Of a stretch of 64,000 nt of DNA, positions 23,873 to 32,165 are shown in pieces. The position numbers were made by a program, and so were the translations under genes. The notes under the pieces are model-generated. The model had not been told where the DNA came from, ran no database searches, and saw only the letters and a program-made list of their open reading frames with translations. The stretch lies in contig DAOUQF010000009.1 in assembly GCA_030625815.1 (NCBI GenBank), positions 49,010-113,009 on the forward strand, given 5' to 3'. Source of the DNA: Eubacteriales bacterium. Its GTDB lineage: Bacteria; Bacillota; Clostridia; Tissierellales; GPF-1. Numbering within the stretch: the stretch's first letter is position 1; every line of letters begins with the position of its first letter.

Positions 23873-25186
23873 GTGCTGCTACAATTCTGCCAATGCATTA
23901 TGAGCCGTGTACCCGTAAAGAAGACCTGCGAAATTTTACACATGTCTCCATCTACTTACTATTCAAAATTGAACTGGCTGTACCGAAAATGTCTGGAATT
24001 CAATCATCGATACGAGACCCCAAACTTGAAGAATATCCAATTCAATCAGCTATGGTTGAATCCGGATTTTTTGCAATATAATTTGAATAACATTAAGCAA
24101 CGTGGAGTTAGTAAAATATCGATTCACACTCGTGAAAAACATAAGCCAATAGATCGAATGACTTTTATACTCGCTACCACTGATCTCAAATCAAAGTATG
24201 CATTTAGAGCTGATGTAGCTTACGACCCTAATGCTAGCCTGGATGAAATAGAGGCTGACACACTGCTATATCACTGCGATCATACATATTCATATCTAAG
24301 AAAAAATGAGCGCTACAAACAGTCCTATGCGCCCATAGCGCCCAATAAGAATAGTGCAAATGAACCCGACGATTACTTCTCGGAGAATATAAAGTTCGAT
24401 GAACGAAAACTTTACGTTCCAGGCAATCATGTGAAGCGGCAATACACAGCGGTAGCCCATTTCCATCTCATAAAAGAGTTGTTATCATATCAAAACATCA
24501 ATATTGTTGCTGATGATGACAGTGTACTCCAAAACTCAATATATCGTGTTTTTATGGATGAATTCAGAAACCGAGATGCTGCTTATTTTATTTGTCAGTA
24601 TGAAAAGGGGTTAACGTTAGCTGATGCTGGAAAGAAGAGTATGAAAGCTAGGAAAAATTTGATGGAATGGGGTAAAAAAAATAAGATTGAATATGAATAC
24701 ATCAATCAGCTTGCGGCAAAGAAGATTCTCTCGGATATTCAAAATCATGATTTCTGTAATTATAAAACAGTAGGGGATTCGGAAATTGCCACAAGAGGAT
24801 CAAATCCGATTAATCATCCTCTACCGGACAAGAGCGAAGGCATTCGGTATGTTTACCCAGCTTCGCCAGTAGAACATCTATCTGATGATGACTTAGCAAA
24901 ACTACTAGTTCAAGTTAATTCGCGTGCAGTGAATAATTTTTTTCAGGAATTGCGGCGGAGAGTTTTAATATTGGAAAGGCCATTGCTGTCGTCACGAGGG
25001 AATGGTATGAGCTATATCTATTCGAATTACAATCCTAAATATGCGCAACAGATCGTTACGATCTTCCGAACTTTCTATAACTTTGTTTGGACAAAAAAAT
25101 ACGGCTCAGAAAAGCTTACACCAGCTCAAAAAATGGGATTAGTGGATAAAAAATTTGAATTCAGAGATATTGTATATTTTAGGTAA
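23873..25186 (+). CDS. C-terminal part of the transposase: helix-turn-helix and DDE-like catalytic region
   Basis: The 437 residues from GTG 23873 are in the same frame as the preceding part, and the open frame really extends back to 23705. A helix-turn-helix-like piece (RVPVKKTCEILHMSPSTYYS) resembles the DNA-binding segment of zinc-finger insertion-element proteins. A possible RNase-H-like core follows: ATTDLKSKY (Asp104), INIVADDDSVLQ (Asp214-216) and NNFFQELRRRVLILERP (Glu359 or Glu368), in order and spacing suited to a DDE triad. No independent ribosome binding site is clear before 23873, which argues that the segment was made as part of one protein. It ends 5 bases before a bidirectional terminator. 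Confidence 0.65.
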   Translation: MLLQFCQCIMSRVPVKKTCEILHMSPSTYYSKLNWLYRKCLEFNHRYETPNLKNIQFNQLWLNPDFLQYNLNNIKQRGVSKISIHTREKHKPIDRMTFILATTDLKSKYAFRADVAYDPNASLDEIEADTLLYHCDHTYSYLRKNERYKQSYAPIAPNKNSANEPDDYFSENIKFDERKLYVPGNHVKRQYTAVAHFHLIKELLSYQNINIVADDDSVLQNSIYRVFMDEFRNRDAAYFICQYEKGLTLADAGKKSMKARKNLMEWGKKNKIEYEYINQLAAKKILSDIQNHDFCNYKTVGDSEIATRGSNPINHPLPDKSEGIRYVYPASPVEHLSDDDLAKLLVQVNSRAVNNFFQELRRRVLILERPLLSSRGNGMSYIYSNYNPKYAQQIVTIFRTFYNFVWTKKYGSEKLTPAQKMGLVDKKFEFRDIVYFR

Positions 25187-25190
25187 ATTT

Positions 25191-25240
25191 AATACAAGCT
25201 AAGGGAACCTATTTTAGGTTCCCTTAACTTGTATTGAAAA
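25191..25240. terminator. Bidirectional terminator inside the transposon
   Basis: AATACAAG-ct-AAGGGAACCT pairs with TAGGTTCCCTT-aa-CTTGTATT around a short AT loop. It separates the convergent transposase and lipoprotein genes. Confidence 0.85.
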
Positions 25241-25247
25241 TCTATTT

Positions 25248-25898
25248 TTATTCTATCGGCATTAAGTTGATTTCATAACTTTTGTAATGAGTGAACGGGA
25301 TAAGTTCTCCGTTAAACTCCTCTCGGGTATACTCTCCATCCTCATCTGGAAATAATCGCATCTTTTCTATATTGTATAAGATCCAACGTTCATCTAACTT
25401 TTGAAACCAATAGTTTTGTAAATTCACTCTGTTACTTTCGGGGATTGCTCCATCAATTACTTCATCATTTTCATCAAATACTGTAATACTCCGTTTCACA
25501 ATGACATATTTGAAGAAATTCCGCTCCGGATTCAGGTCGTCATAAACCGGTGAAATATCCGTTACTATCTCGACATGATCGGCGTCACGGCCGAAGATAA
25601 ATCTCAGCTTTTCTTCTCCCGAATAGACTTTCCCGTTAATTTCGACGTCAGCAGCATTTTGATTAGCTGTTTCCATGCTTTCGGCCAATAAATCTTCTCC
25701 AACAATATCTGAAATGGCTTTTTTGTATTCTTTCACCGAACCCCCGGCAGATAAAGCAGCGCCCGCATCCACATATCTTTTGGTCCACTCAAGGAAGTCT
25801 GACGCTTCTGGATTGATAAATTCCGCCTCCTGACCACATCCAGTTGATAATAATACAAGTAACACAAATAATAATAAGAATCTTCTTTTCATAGTCAC
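25248..25898 (-). CDS. Lipoprotein carried by the transposon (unknown function)
   Basis: The 216-residue protein has a basic start (MTMKRRF), a hydrophobic core and a lipobox LSTGC that gives Cys21 as the mature N-terminus. It is therefore anchored outside the membrane. The rest (DFLEWTKRYVDAGAAL, ERNFFKYVIVKRSITVFDE, ENDEVIDGAIPESNRV, YWFQKLDERWILYNIEKM) looks like a cystatin/NTF2-like alpha+beta domain often seen in Firmicute lipoproteins. I do not recognise a specific family. An AGGTGAC-type site precedes the ATG. It sits inside the element, convergent to the transposase, and so is probably cargo. Confidence 0.75.
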   Translation of the reverse strand: MTMKRRFLLLFVLLVLLSTGCGQEAEFINPEASDFLEWTKRYVDAGAALSAGGSVKEYKKAISDIVGEDLLAESMETANQNAADVEINGKVYSGEEKLRFIFGRDADHVEIVTDISPVYDDLNPERNFFKYVIVKRSITVFDENDEVIDGAIPESNRVNLQNYWFQKLDERWILYNIEKMRLFPDEDGEYTREEFNGELIPFTHYKSYEINLMPIE

Positions 25899-26150
25899 CT
25901 CCGCAACTTTGCCTAATTAGAATTATAACATATTTTGTTAAAATTACTAAATTTAAGCAATAAACTCATTAATGGTTTTAAAATAGTGTTTTATGTTTAC
26001 AATCAGTCTGTCAACTATACCTTTTGCTGTTCGTTGATTAGCCCCCCCCATATTTCTTCTACTATACTCATTAATATTGACTATTATTAAACGCTAAAGG
26101 ACTGGGGACTAACTTAAAAAGGTAACGATCAATAGAAATCGTTACCTTAA

Positions 26151-26202
26151 GTGAATTCGTACGCGAATCCTTATGTGATTTTGTCTGTGATTTTAACTGC
26201 GG
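26151..26202 (+). repeat. Right subterminal array of GTGA motifs on a 12-bp period
   Basis: GTGA or GCGA occurs at 26151, 26163, 26175 and 26187, and a degenerate unit (GCGG) at 26199, all 12 bases apart. The orientation mirrors the left block next to the left end. A hairpin GGTAACGATC...GATCGTTACC-like element lies at 26121-26146. Confidence 0.8.
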
Positions 26203-26209
26203 TTTCTAA

Positions 26210-26236
26210 TTTTGCACCTCAAAACCGAACCCGTTG
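26210..26236 (+). repeat. Right terminal inverted repeat
   Basis: TTTTGCACCTC...CCGTTG is the inverted match of the left end with one mismatch. Confidence 0.9.
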
Positions 26237-26245
26237 GATTGTATC
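26237..26245 (+). repeat. Target-site duplication, right copy
   Basis: GATTGTATC is identical to 22575-22583. It is followed by GCCTTCTTTTTTTT, the remaining 3' part of the interrupted terminator. Confidence 0.9.
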
Positions 26246-26532
26246 GCCTTCTTTTTTTTAGGTTTCTTACTTTTTCTTACTGGAAGAGTTGTACCTGGTT
26301 AGAAATGCGGCTGGATAATGAAAATTAGTCCAGCTTGATGTTGAAATTTTAATGAAAAATGACAATAATCAGTGAAAAAATTCATGAATAATTTAATAAT
26401 ATAGAAAAACGAATATGTGGATAAATCCCTTAAAAGGAATAAAAAGGCATAAAAAGGGGATGGACGCGAACACTTCTTGTCGGTAAAATAAAAAATAGGT
26501 GAGTTTACACTGAATCAATACAGGAGGAAAAC
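26246..26532 (+). other. Intergenic spacer right of the transposon
   Basis: Apart from the 3' part of the split terminator (to 26259) I see no gene here. It is A+T-rich, with AAAAAGG-type runs at 26436-26458. The promoter of the lipoprotein pair probably lies in it, but I cannot point to a convincing one. Confidence 0.6.
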
Positions 26533-28041
26533 ATGAAGAAAATCACTTCAATTCTATTGATTGTGGCATTGTTGTTTTCACTGACAGCGTGTTCAGCGGG
26601 AAGCGGGAGCGAAATCGAGCCGGCCGCTACAGAAACGGAAGCAACCGAGTCAAGTTTTATGGCATCAACGGAGGAAGAGGAAACTGAACCTTCTCCAGAG
26701 GCAGAGGTTGATGCAAATGAAATTCTTATGATCGCGTCGAGCGATTTGGGAACGGCGTTTGAGTTTGGTTTTAATGAGGATGGATTATCCATTATTTTTG
26801 ACAATAGCGGAAATGAAGTGCAGGTGGCATGGTACAACCAGGATTCAGAGCTTGAGACAGCATTTCATAAATTGTATGGCGGCCATTATATGTGGGACAG
26901 CAATAGTGAGAGAGAAACCAGGATGTTTTACTATACAACGGACAACGGAACTTTGGGTCGTGGGATCCACTATGTGAATCTTGATAATCGGGAAGATCGA
27001 TTTGTCACACGCGGAATCCTTTATGAAGCCTTATCCCATGGATATTTTAATGGTAGATTGTTGGTCTATATCGAAGATGTTGATGCGGTCGATGGGTTGC
27101 AGGCAGGCTATTATATTTATGAGCCTGATGGAAGGCTGGTGGAGTATATGGGGCCTGAGATTGACGAGACCTATATCAAAACCGGCGAGTATAAGCAAGA
27201 GGAGCCGCCAGTGCCGGAAGCAAAACCGGAACCGGAGAAACCAGTAGAGCCAGCGCCACAGCCGGAGCCTGAAAAACCGGTTGATCCGGAGCAGGAACCG
27301 GTGAAACCGATCGTTGTTGGCGAATCAGACATTTTATCAATGAACGTGGAATATCAATTTGATCTGACTGGGAATGGAGAGTTGGATACCTTTGAATTTA
27401 TTCGAGATGGCGTGCAGCTGAAATTTGTTGTCAACGGCGTAAATCGGTATTTTAAAAATATGGATGCCGACCTTACGTCCAACGAGTATCGGATTGTGGA
27501 TCTGAATCCTTCAGACACGGGTATGGATCTTGAGATTCTGGAAGCGGCTCCGCCCTATGAGCAAACTATTCACTTTATTCGAGTCAAGGCGGGGAGAATC
27601 GGAACTCAGCTTGAGTATTTTGGTCCATTGACAGTCTCTTGTGAAGCTTATGAGAATGACCGGGTGCTTTATCAGGGAAACGACCAGATTATGGTTATCG
27701 AGATGTCGAATATCGTAACGGCGTTCTATCAGAAATTTTATCAGCTGGATTTTGAATCCATCAGAGAGACATCGCGACCGGATATCACCAAGTATATGAA
27801 TCCGCTTCGCACGACCCTCAACAAAGACATGCTGGGGTATGATTCGGAATCCGATTGGGACCCGGACAATTTGTATGCCGGGGATGGAATTAATATTCTC
27901 GGAGAGCACAACGGTGATCTTTGGATCGAGTATTTGGGAGAAACCTCGTCTCAAATCTATTGGCTGCGGGGATATGAGATTGAGCATTATCCGGATTCGA
28001 GAGGACAATACCAGTTTAATGGGGTACAGTTCTGGAGCTAG
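26533..28041 (+). CDS. Large lipoprotein with proline/glutamate-rich linker (unknown function)
   Basis: The 502-residue protein has a signal sequence MKKITSILLIVALLFSLTAC whose last residue, Cys20, is the lipid-modified cysteine. An acidic, Thr/Glu-rich stretch follows (residues 24-60). Residues of about 61-220 are a beta-rich domain (SDLGTAFEFGFNEDG...). A proline- and glutamate-rich spacer at about 224-258 with EPEKPV repeats connects to the second domain (VEYQFDLTGNGELDTFEFIR), whose D-x-T-G-N-G-E-L-D pattern resembles a calcium-binding loop. I know no family. The start ATG follows AGGAGG. It is 21 bases ahead of a second lipoprotein and probably cotranscribed with it. Confidence 0.75.
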   Translation: MKKITSILLIVALLFSLTACSAGSGSEIEPAATETEATESSFMASTEEEETEPSPEAEVDANEILMIASSDLGTAFEFGFNEDGLSIIFDNSGNEVQVAWYNQDSELETAFHKLYGGHYMWDSNSERETRMFYYTTDNGTLGRGIHYVNLDNREDRFVTRGILYEALSHGYFNGRLLVYIEDVDAVDGLQAGYYIYEPDGRLVEYMGPEIDETYIKTGEYKQEEPPVPEAKPEPEKPVEPAPQPEPEKPVDPEQEPVKPIVVGESDILSMNVEYQFDLTGNGELDTFEFIRDGVQLKFVVNGVNRYFKNMDADLTSNEYRIVDLNPSDTGMDLEILEAAPPYEQTIHFIRVKAGRIGTQLEYFGPLTVSCEAYENDRVLYQGNDQIMVIEMSNIVTAFYQKFYQLDFESIRETSRPDITKYMNPLRTTLNKDMLGYDSESDWDPDNLYAGDGINILGEHNGDLWIEYLGETSSQIYWLRGYEIEHYPDSRGQYQFNGVQFWS

Positions 28042-28062
28042 ACAAAGCATAAGGGGGATGAC

Positions 28063-30027
28063 ATGAAAAAGAGAATCAGCGTATTACTATTGGTTTTAAT
28101 TATGGTAACACTCAGCGCGTGCAGCGGTTCTTCGGCAAGCGACACACCTGCACCGCAAGGGACGATAGAGAAAGATGTCACCATGTTGTTGAAGGGAATC
28201 GGAGATTCCATGGATATGGTAGAATCTTTGGGCGCTCTTCCAGAAGCACAGGTCAATGGGAATCTGTATTATTATTCAAATGCCAGTACGGAAGGATATT
28301 TTGCAGGGTTTGATCTGGGAATCGAAACGGAAGCGGACGGCCAAACTGTGAAGCAGATTTATATTCAGCCGATCGGGGACGCGAAAATCACGGCCAACGG
28401 ACTCGTTATTGGAGGAACCATAGCAGATGCCAAGGCAGTCTTGGGCGATGGCGAGTTGAGCTTAACAGAGACTAATGGGAAAATCGTCAATTTTATGATC
28501 TTTTCTGATGAAATCTATTCGATAAAAGCTACGGTTGAAGATCAAGATGTTATTGCAGGATCATTTGCAAAGGCTGGCGAGCAACAATCGCCTTCGGACA
28601 CCTCGACAGAAACTGCGGTGGCCACAAAGCCTGAAACGGATTCAGCAGCGGATGGAAAAACTCCTGAAGCGCCATCGGAATCGGTTCAAAATGAAACGGT
28701 CTTGCAACCGGAAGTCTTTATTTTCGACTGCTTGCTTTCATACCTGGGAGAGGACTTCTCGGAAGTGGAAAAGGAGATGGGAAGCGAGTATGATCGTGTA
28801 GAGGAAGAATATGAAGATCTGGCCATTTATCGTGAAGACGGGTTTGCGGTAGTATTCGGAATCGATTATGAATCCAATCAAGTTACGACGATCGGGCTCA
28901 GTTATGATTCGCTTGAGGTGGAACTTGACGGCAATCTTTTAGTGGGAATGGGAGGTGTTGCTCTCGGTATGCCTGCGAAGGATGTCGCATACAATCAAGC
29001 GGTTTACGGGGACTATGCGATTTATGTCACGACGGACGTAAATAATGTGGTCTGCTCGATTCAAGCGGGTCTTGGGTATCCGGACTTTGTTTTTGAAGCG
29101 CCGGAGGTGGTGGAAAACCCTGCTGACGGAGGCTATAAGCTTGCGATCAAGGATTATGACACCTATTCGATCCTCAGACTCACCTACAATACGACTGGAG
29201 AAACGGTTGAATTGATCAACACCAAGGGCCGTACGGACGGCGACCGGTTCTTTGACGGGATGAATGTAAAGATTCTGAACGCCAAGGCAAGCAGGGATTG
29301 GAAGACCATCTATTTTGAAACAGACGATCCGAAGATGACGAGTGGGTACGGCGCGTCAAACAACACGATTTTCAAATATGATTTGAAATCCGGATATGAA
29401 GAGAACCTGTGCCTAGGATTCTTGGAAGATACAGTAAAGGTTGATTCGTACGAAGACTATGTCATCATTACCTATTATGAACCGAATCCAAAGGGCGGAT
29501 ACTATGAGCCCTATGTCTTGATCGATCAAGAGGGGACGTATACCTTCCTGGGAACTTCTTTGGAAGCGGACTTGGGTGATCAAATCCGACGCGCTCTAAA
29601 CGGCGAGATTGACGAGTATGCCATGGCGGATCCGGCAGCGGAGTCCATCTATGGGGAATATGTAAATTTCGCCAAGTATTCCGCAGTCGTAGTCGAGGAT
29701 TATCAAGGGGTGAACAAGGACAAGTTTATCAATGAATGGACGATTCAAAATCCCTACTACAAGGATGACGGCCAACCCTTGTATCCTTGCAATTTTGCTG
29801 TTTTCGGCACCATCTACAATCTGCGGTGGAAGGTCGGAGTCAACATGGATGAATCCGAAACCTATCATATTGTAGATGAGTTGAGCGATACCTATGTTAC
29901 CTATGAAACGCGACGTCCCGGAGACATGTCCATCGACGTTTTTTTGTTTGAAGATAAGAACGGAAAGGAATATCAGATTATTATTGAAGATATGAGCGAC
30001 AATATCGATCTGGTGATGATTCCATAA
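28063..30027 (+). CDS. Large lipoprotein, second of the pair (unknown function)
   Basis: The 654-residue protein has a lipoprotein signal peptide (MKKRISVLLLVLIMVTLSAC, Cys20). A first domain, residues 30-165, is followed by a low-complexity Ser/Thr/Pro linker near 170-215. A repeat-like second domain starts at about 220 (LLSYLGEDFSEVEKEMGSEYDR), and a beta-rich C-terminal half lies beyond. Segments at residues 100-130 and 265-320 (VIGGTIADAKAVLGDG and MGGVALGMPAKDVAYNQAVYG) suggest repeated small modules of the kind that bind peptides or the cell wall. No enzyme motif is seen. It lies in one unit with the preceding lipoprotein and ends at a terminator. Confidence 0.75.
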   Translation: MKKRISVLLLVLIMVTLSACSGSSASDTPAPQGTIEKDVTMLLKGIGDSMDMVESLGALPEAQVNGNLYYYSNASTEGYFAGFDLGIETEADGQTVKQIYIQPIGDAKITANGLVIGGTIADAKAVLGDGELSLTETNGKIVNFMIFSDEIYSIKATVEDQDVIAGSFAKAGEQQSPSDTSTETAVATKPETDSAADGKTPEAPSESVQNETVLQPEVFIFDCLLSYLGEDFSEVEKEMGSEYDRVEEEYEDLAIYREDGFAVVFGIDYESNQVTTIGLSYDSLEVELDGNLLVGMGGVALGMPAKDVAYNQAVYGDYAIYVTTDVNNVVCSIQAGLGYPDFVFEAPEVVENPADGGYKLAIKDYDTYSILRLTYNTTGETVELINTKGRTDGDRFFDGMNVKILNAKASRDWKTIYFETDDPKMTSGYGASNNTIFKYDLKSGYEENLCLGFLEDTVKVDSYEDYVIITYYEPNPKGGYYEPYVLIDQEGTYTFLGTSLEADLGDQIRRALNGEIDEYAMADPAAESIYGEYVNFAKYSAVVVEDYQGVNKDKFINEWTIQNPYYKDDGQPLYPCNFAVFGTIYNLRWKVGVNMDESETYHIVDELSDTYVTYETRRPGDMSIDVFLFEDKNGKEYQIIIEDMSDNIDLVMIP

Positions 30028-30041
30028 GAGTCAGGTAAAGG

Positions 30042-30072
30042 GCTGTAAACCGAAAGGTTTATGGCTTTTTTT
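30042..30072 (+). terminator. Terminator after the lipoprotein pair
   Basis: A 10-bp stem GCTGTAAACC/GGTTTATGGC closed by GAAA is followed by seven T residues. Confidence 0.85.
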
Positions 30073-30153
30073 GTCGCTTCCTATTTGACTTTCAAGAATA
30101 AATCGGGTAATCTAGACGAAACAAAAGTAATAACAAATGTAAGGGGCGATTCT

Positions 30154-31092
30154 ATGGACAGCGAAATGATGAAACTCATTCAGGTTGCGAAATTGTACTA
30201 CGAAGAGAATATGACACAATCCCAGATCGCAAAGCAGCTTGGTGTATCGAGACCGCTGGTCAGCAACATGCTGACGAAAGCGCGGAATACGGGGATTGTT
30301 GAGATAAAAATCAAGGAGCCGTTTGGCAATAATATGCTCCTGCTGAATCAGTTGAAAAACCTCTTTAATGTGCAGGGGGGCTATGTATTGCCATCTTCGC
30401 CATCCGCGTATCTGACGGACAAGGCGATTATCAATCAGGCGCAGTTTTTTATCAAGGAAGAGATCCAGGAGATCAAAACCATCGGTCTCGGCTGGGGATA
30501 TACGATCCGTGAAGTCGTGGAAGCCTTGAAGGAAAAGGATTTTTCCGTATCCAATGAGGGTGTCGTCTGTCCCTTGATCGGTACGGCATCCATTCCCAAC
30601 AAGGGGTATCATCCCTCGGAATTGGTGCGTGAGTTTTCAGCGAAAACTGGTTTCGAGCCGCATTTCTTGTTCGCACCGGCCTTTCCCCCCACAGATCAAG
30701 AGCAAGGACTGTACATCAACACCGATAATTATCAGGAACTCGATAAGGTTTGGGATCAACTGGATACGGTGGTTTTCGGGATGGGTGCTTATCCTTCCGT
30801 ACCCGATCACGCGACGGCTTTGCGCTTTGGAAAAGAGCTGAACAAGCAGGGAGCGGTAGGGAAGTTTTTATCCTATTTCTTTGACAGGGACGGACGGATT
30901 ATTTATGGGGAGAATGATTTTGCCATTCAAATCCCTTTGTCCAAGCTGGGGCGTGTGAAACGCGTGGTGGCGGTTTGTCCGGTTGAGATCAATGCAAAAG
31001 CGATCCTGGGCGCGTTAAAGACTGGATTTATCACCCACATTATTTTAACCGAAGAAAAAGCAAAGGAAGTGATTGCTTCCAAAGCCTACTAG
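30154..31092 (+). CDS. SorC/DeoR-family regulator (LsrR-like)
   Basis: The 312-residue protein starts with a helix-turn-helix (KLYYEENMTQSQIAKQLGVS, RPLVSNMLTKARNTGIVEI) typical of SorC regulators. A sugar-phosphate-binding domain follows: IGLGWGYTIREVVEAL, VVFGMGAYPSV and VVAVCPVEINAKAILGALKTG. I chose ATG 30154; the frame open from 30061 overlaps the terminator. E. coli LsrR belongs to this family, and the adjacent DhaL-DhaK-LsrF genes make control of that operon likely. A palindrome TAACATATGTTA overlaps the operon promoter and is the likely operator. The inducer is probably a phosphorylated ketose or a phosphorylated AI-2-like molecule. Confidence 0.9.
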   Translation: MDSEMMKLIQVAKLYYEENMTQSQIAKQLGVSRPLVSNMLTKARNTGIVEIKIKEPFGNNMLLLNQLKNLFNVQGGYVLPSSPSAYLTDKAIINQAQFFIKEEIQEIKTIGLGWGYTIREVVEALKEKDFSVSNEGVVCPLIGTASIPNKGYHPSELVREFSAKTGFEPHFLFAPAFPPTDQEQGLYINTDNYQELDKVWDQLDTVVFGMGAYPSVPDHATALRFGKELNKQGAVGKFLSYFFDRDGRIIYGENDFAIQIPLSKLGRVKRVVAVCPVEINAKAILGALKTGFITHIILTEEKAKEVIASKAY

Positions 31093-31117
31093 AACCGCGA
31101 TGCGGTTCTTTTTTTAT
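31091..31117 (+). terminator. Terminator of the SorC gene
   Basis: AGAACCGC/GCGGTTCT with a GAT loop and a T run. Confidence 0.85.
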
Positions 31118-31133
31118 TTTTCTGAAGTTTCTA

Positions 31134-31162
31134 TTTACAGATGTAATAACATATGTTAAATT
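31134..31162 (+). promoter_or_regulatory. Promoter and operator of the DhaL-DhaK-LsrF operon
   Basis: TTTACA at 31134-31139 and TAAATT at 31157-31162 are 17 bases apart. The perfect palindrome TAACATATGTTA at 31147-31158 lies in the spacer and touches the -10, where a repressor would block RNA polymerase. Confidence 0.65.
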
Positions 31163-31192
31163 GAAATTACGAATTGAAAGGAGGCGGATGGA

Positions 31193-31813
31193 TTGACATC
31201 GGATTATCTAAAACAATTGCTCCTGCCCGTGACAGATTTGCTGACGGATAATATGGCGTATTTGACGGAATTGGATTCAGCGACTGGCGACGGTGACCAT
31301 GGAGTGAGCATTGGAAAAATATCAGAAATGATTCGAAAAACCATGAATGGGCTTACGGGCGAGGAAAACGTTGCGGAGGTCTTGGATGATCTTTCGTGGG
31401 AATTGATGAATGTGAATGGTGGATCTGCGGGACCGCTTTGGGGTTCTTTTTTTGAGGGATTGGCGGAAGGCGCGGCCATGGATGCGGATGATGATCAGGG
31501 TCAGTTGAAGAATATGCTGATCAAGGCGCAGGAAAGTTTCTACGCGGTTTCCAAAGCAGAGGTTGGCCAAAAAACCATGATGGATGCCATTGTTCCAGCG
31601 ACGAGAATTTTGCAGGAAAGCGAAGCATCTGTTGAAATCTTGGCGGAAGAAATGGCGGCGGCAGCGGTTGCGGGCGCGGATGATACGGTGAATATGATCG
31701 CCAAATTCGGTCGGGCTAAGACGCTGAAAGAAAGAAGCATTGGGCACAAAGACCCCGGGGCAGTATCCTTTAGTTTGTTTTATCAGGGGATTGCTTTCGG
31801 TCTTCGGAAATAA
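31193..31813 (+). CDS. dhaL: Dihydroxyacetone kinase subunit DhaL-like
   Basis: The 206-residue protein is the nucleotide-binding subunit of a Dha-type kinase. TGDGDHGVSIGKISEMI near residue 30 carries the acidic residues that hold the magnesium-ADP/ATP, and NGGSAGPLWGSFFEGLAEG near 74 and KFGRAKTLKERSIGHKDPGA near 170 are the other DhaL blocks. The TTG start at 31193 follows GGAGG at 9 bases; an in-frame ATG is absent. In PTS-type systems ADP on DhaL is recharged by DhaM, which is not seen here. It may use ATP directly, as in L-erythrulose or related ketose kinases. Confidence 0.9.
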   Translation: MTSDYLKQLLLPVTDLLTDNMAYLTELDSATGDGDHGVSIGKISEMIRKTMNGLTGEENVAEVLDDLSWELMNVNGGSAGPLWGSFFEGLAEGAAMDADDDQGQLKNMLIKAQESFYAVSKAEVGQKTMMDAIVPATRILQESEASVEILAEEMAAAAVAGADDTVNMIAKFGRAKTLKERSIGHKDPGAVSFSLFYQGIAFGLRK

Positions 31814-31830
31814 AAAAAGGAGGAAGCGGG

Positions 31831-32151
31831 ATGAGTATGGAAATTATGCACATTGGCGTACCGACAAATACGCCGCAAAAGGATGAGGTGTATTCAGAGG
31901 GATTAAAGCTTTTCATTTCAGGACCTGACAACAATCCAATGAAATTCGAGTATCTCCGATTTGAAACCGATACGCCCATGCATCCGGATGTTGTCAACAA
32001 CGTACATATCGCCTATAAGGTGGACAAGCTTGCGGATTATATCGACAAGTACGAAGTCTTGGACGGTCCAATGGAAGCTTCGGAAGAATTGACCATTGTA
32101 TTTGTAAAGATTGACGGCGTGGTTTGTGAATTGATGGAATTCCATAAATAG
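31831..32151 (+). CDS. Small VOC-like protein of the Dha/Lsr operon
   Basis: The 106-residue protein opens with SMEIMHIGVPTNTPQKDEVY and ends IVFVKIDGVVCELMEFHK. The placement of His and the terminal E-L-M/F-E strand resemble one beta-alpha-beta-beta-beta half of vicinal-oxygen-chelate (glyoxalase-like) proteins. It is inserted between dhaL and dhaK with short spacers, so a role in the same pathway is likely. It might act on the reactive ketose or dicarbonyl made here. The family call is tentative. Confidence 0.65.
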   Translation: MSMEIMHIGVPTNTPQKDEVYSEGLKLFISGPDNNPMKFEYLRFETDTPMHPDVVNNVHIAYKVDKLADYIDKYEVLDGPMEASEELTIVFVKIDGVVCELMEFHK

Positions 32152-32165
32152 GGGGAACGGAAAAG

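Larger units (their letters stand above)
22584..26236 (+). mobile_element. 3.65-kb transposon with 12-bp-period subterminal arrays
   Basis: The element is bounded by 27-bp inverted repeats (22584-22610 and 26210-26236, one mismatch) starting CAAC and by a 9-bp duplication GATTGTATC. It is visibly more A+T-rich than its surroundings. It encodes a ribbon-helix-helix protein, a long zinc-finger/DDE-like transposase frame with an in-frame TAG, and, on the other strand, a lipoprotein. Both subterminal regions contain TCAC/GTGA motifs every 12 bases. The inner regions also share an inverted TTAGCGTTTA (22854-22864 and 26089-26100). The zinc-finger style recalls IS1 InsA, and 9-bp duplications are also known for IS1, but the layout matches no family I can name. 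Confidence 0.85.

Noticed and set aside
26042..26049. Run of eight C residues near the right end as a phase-variable tract
   Set aside because: It is not inside a coding sequence or promoter that I can identify.
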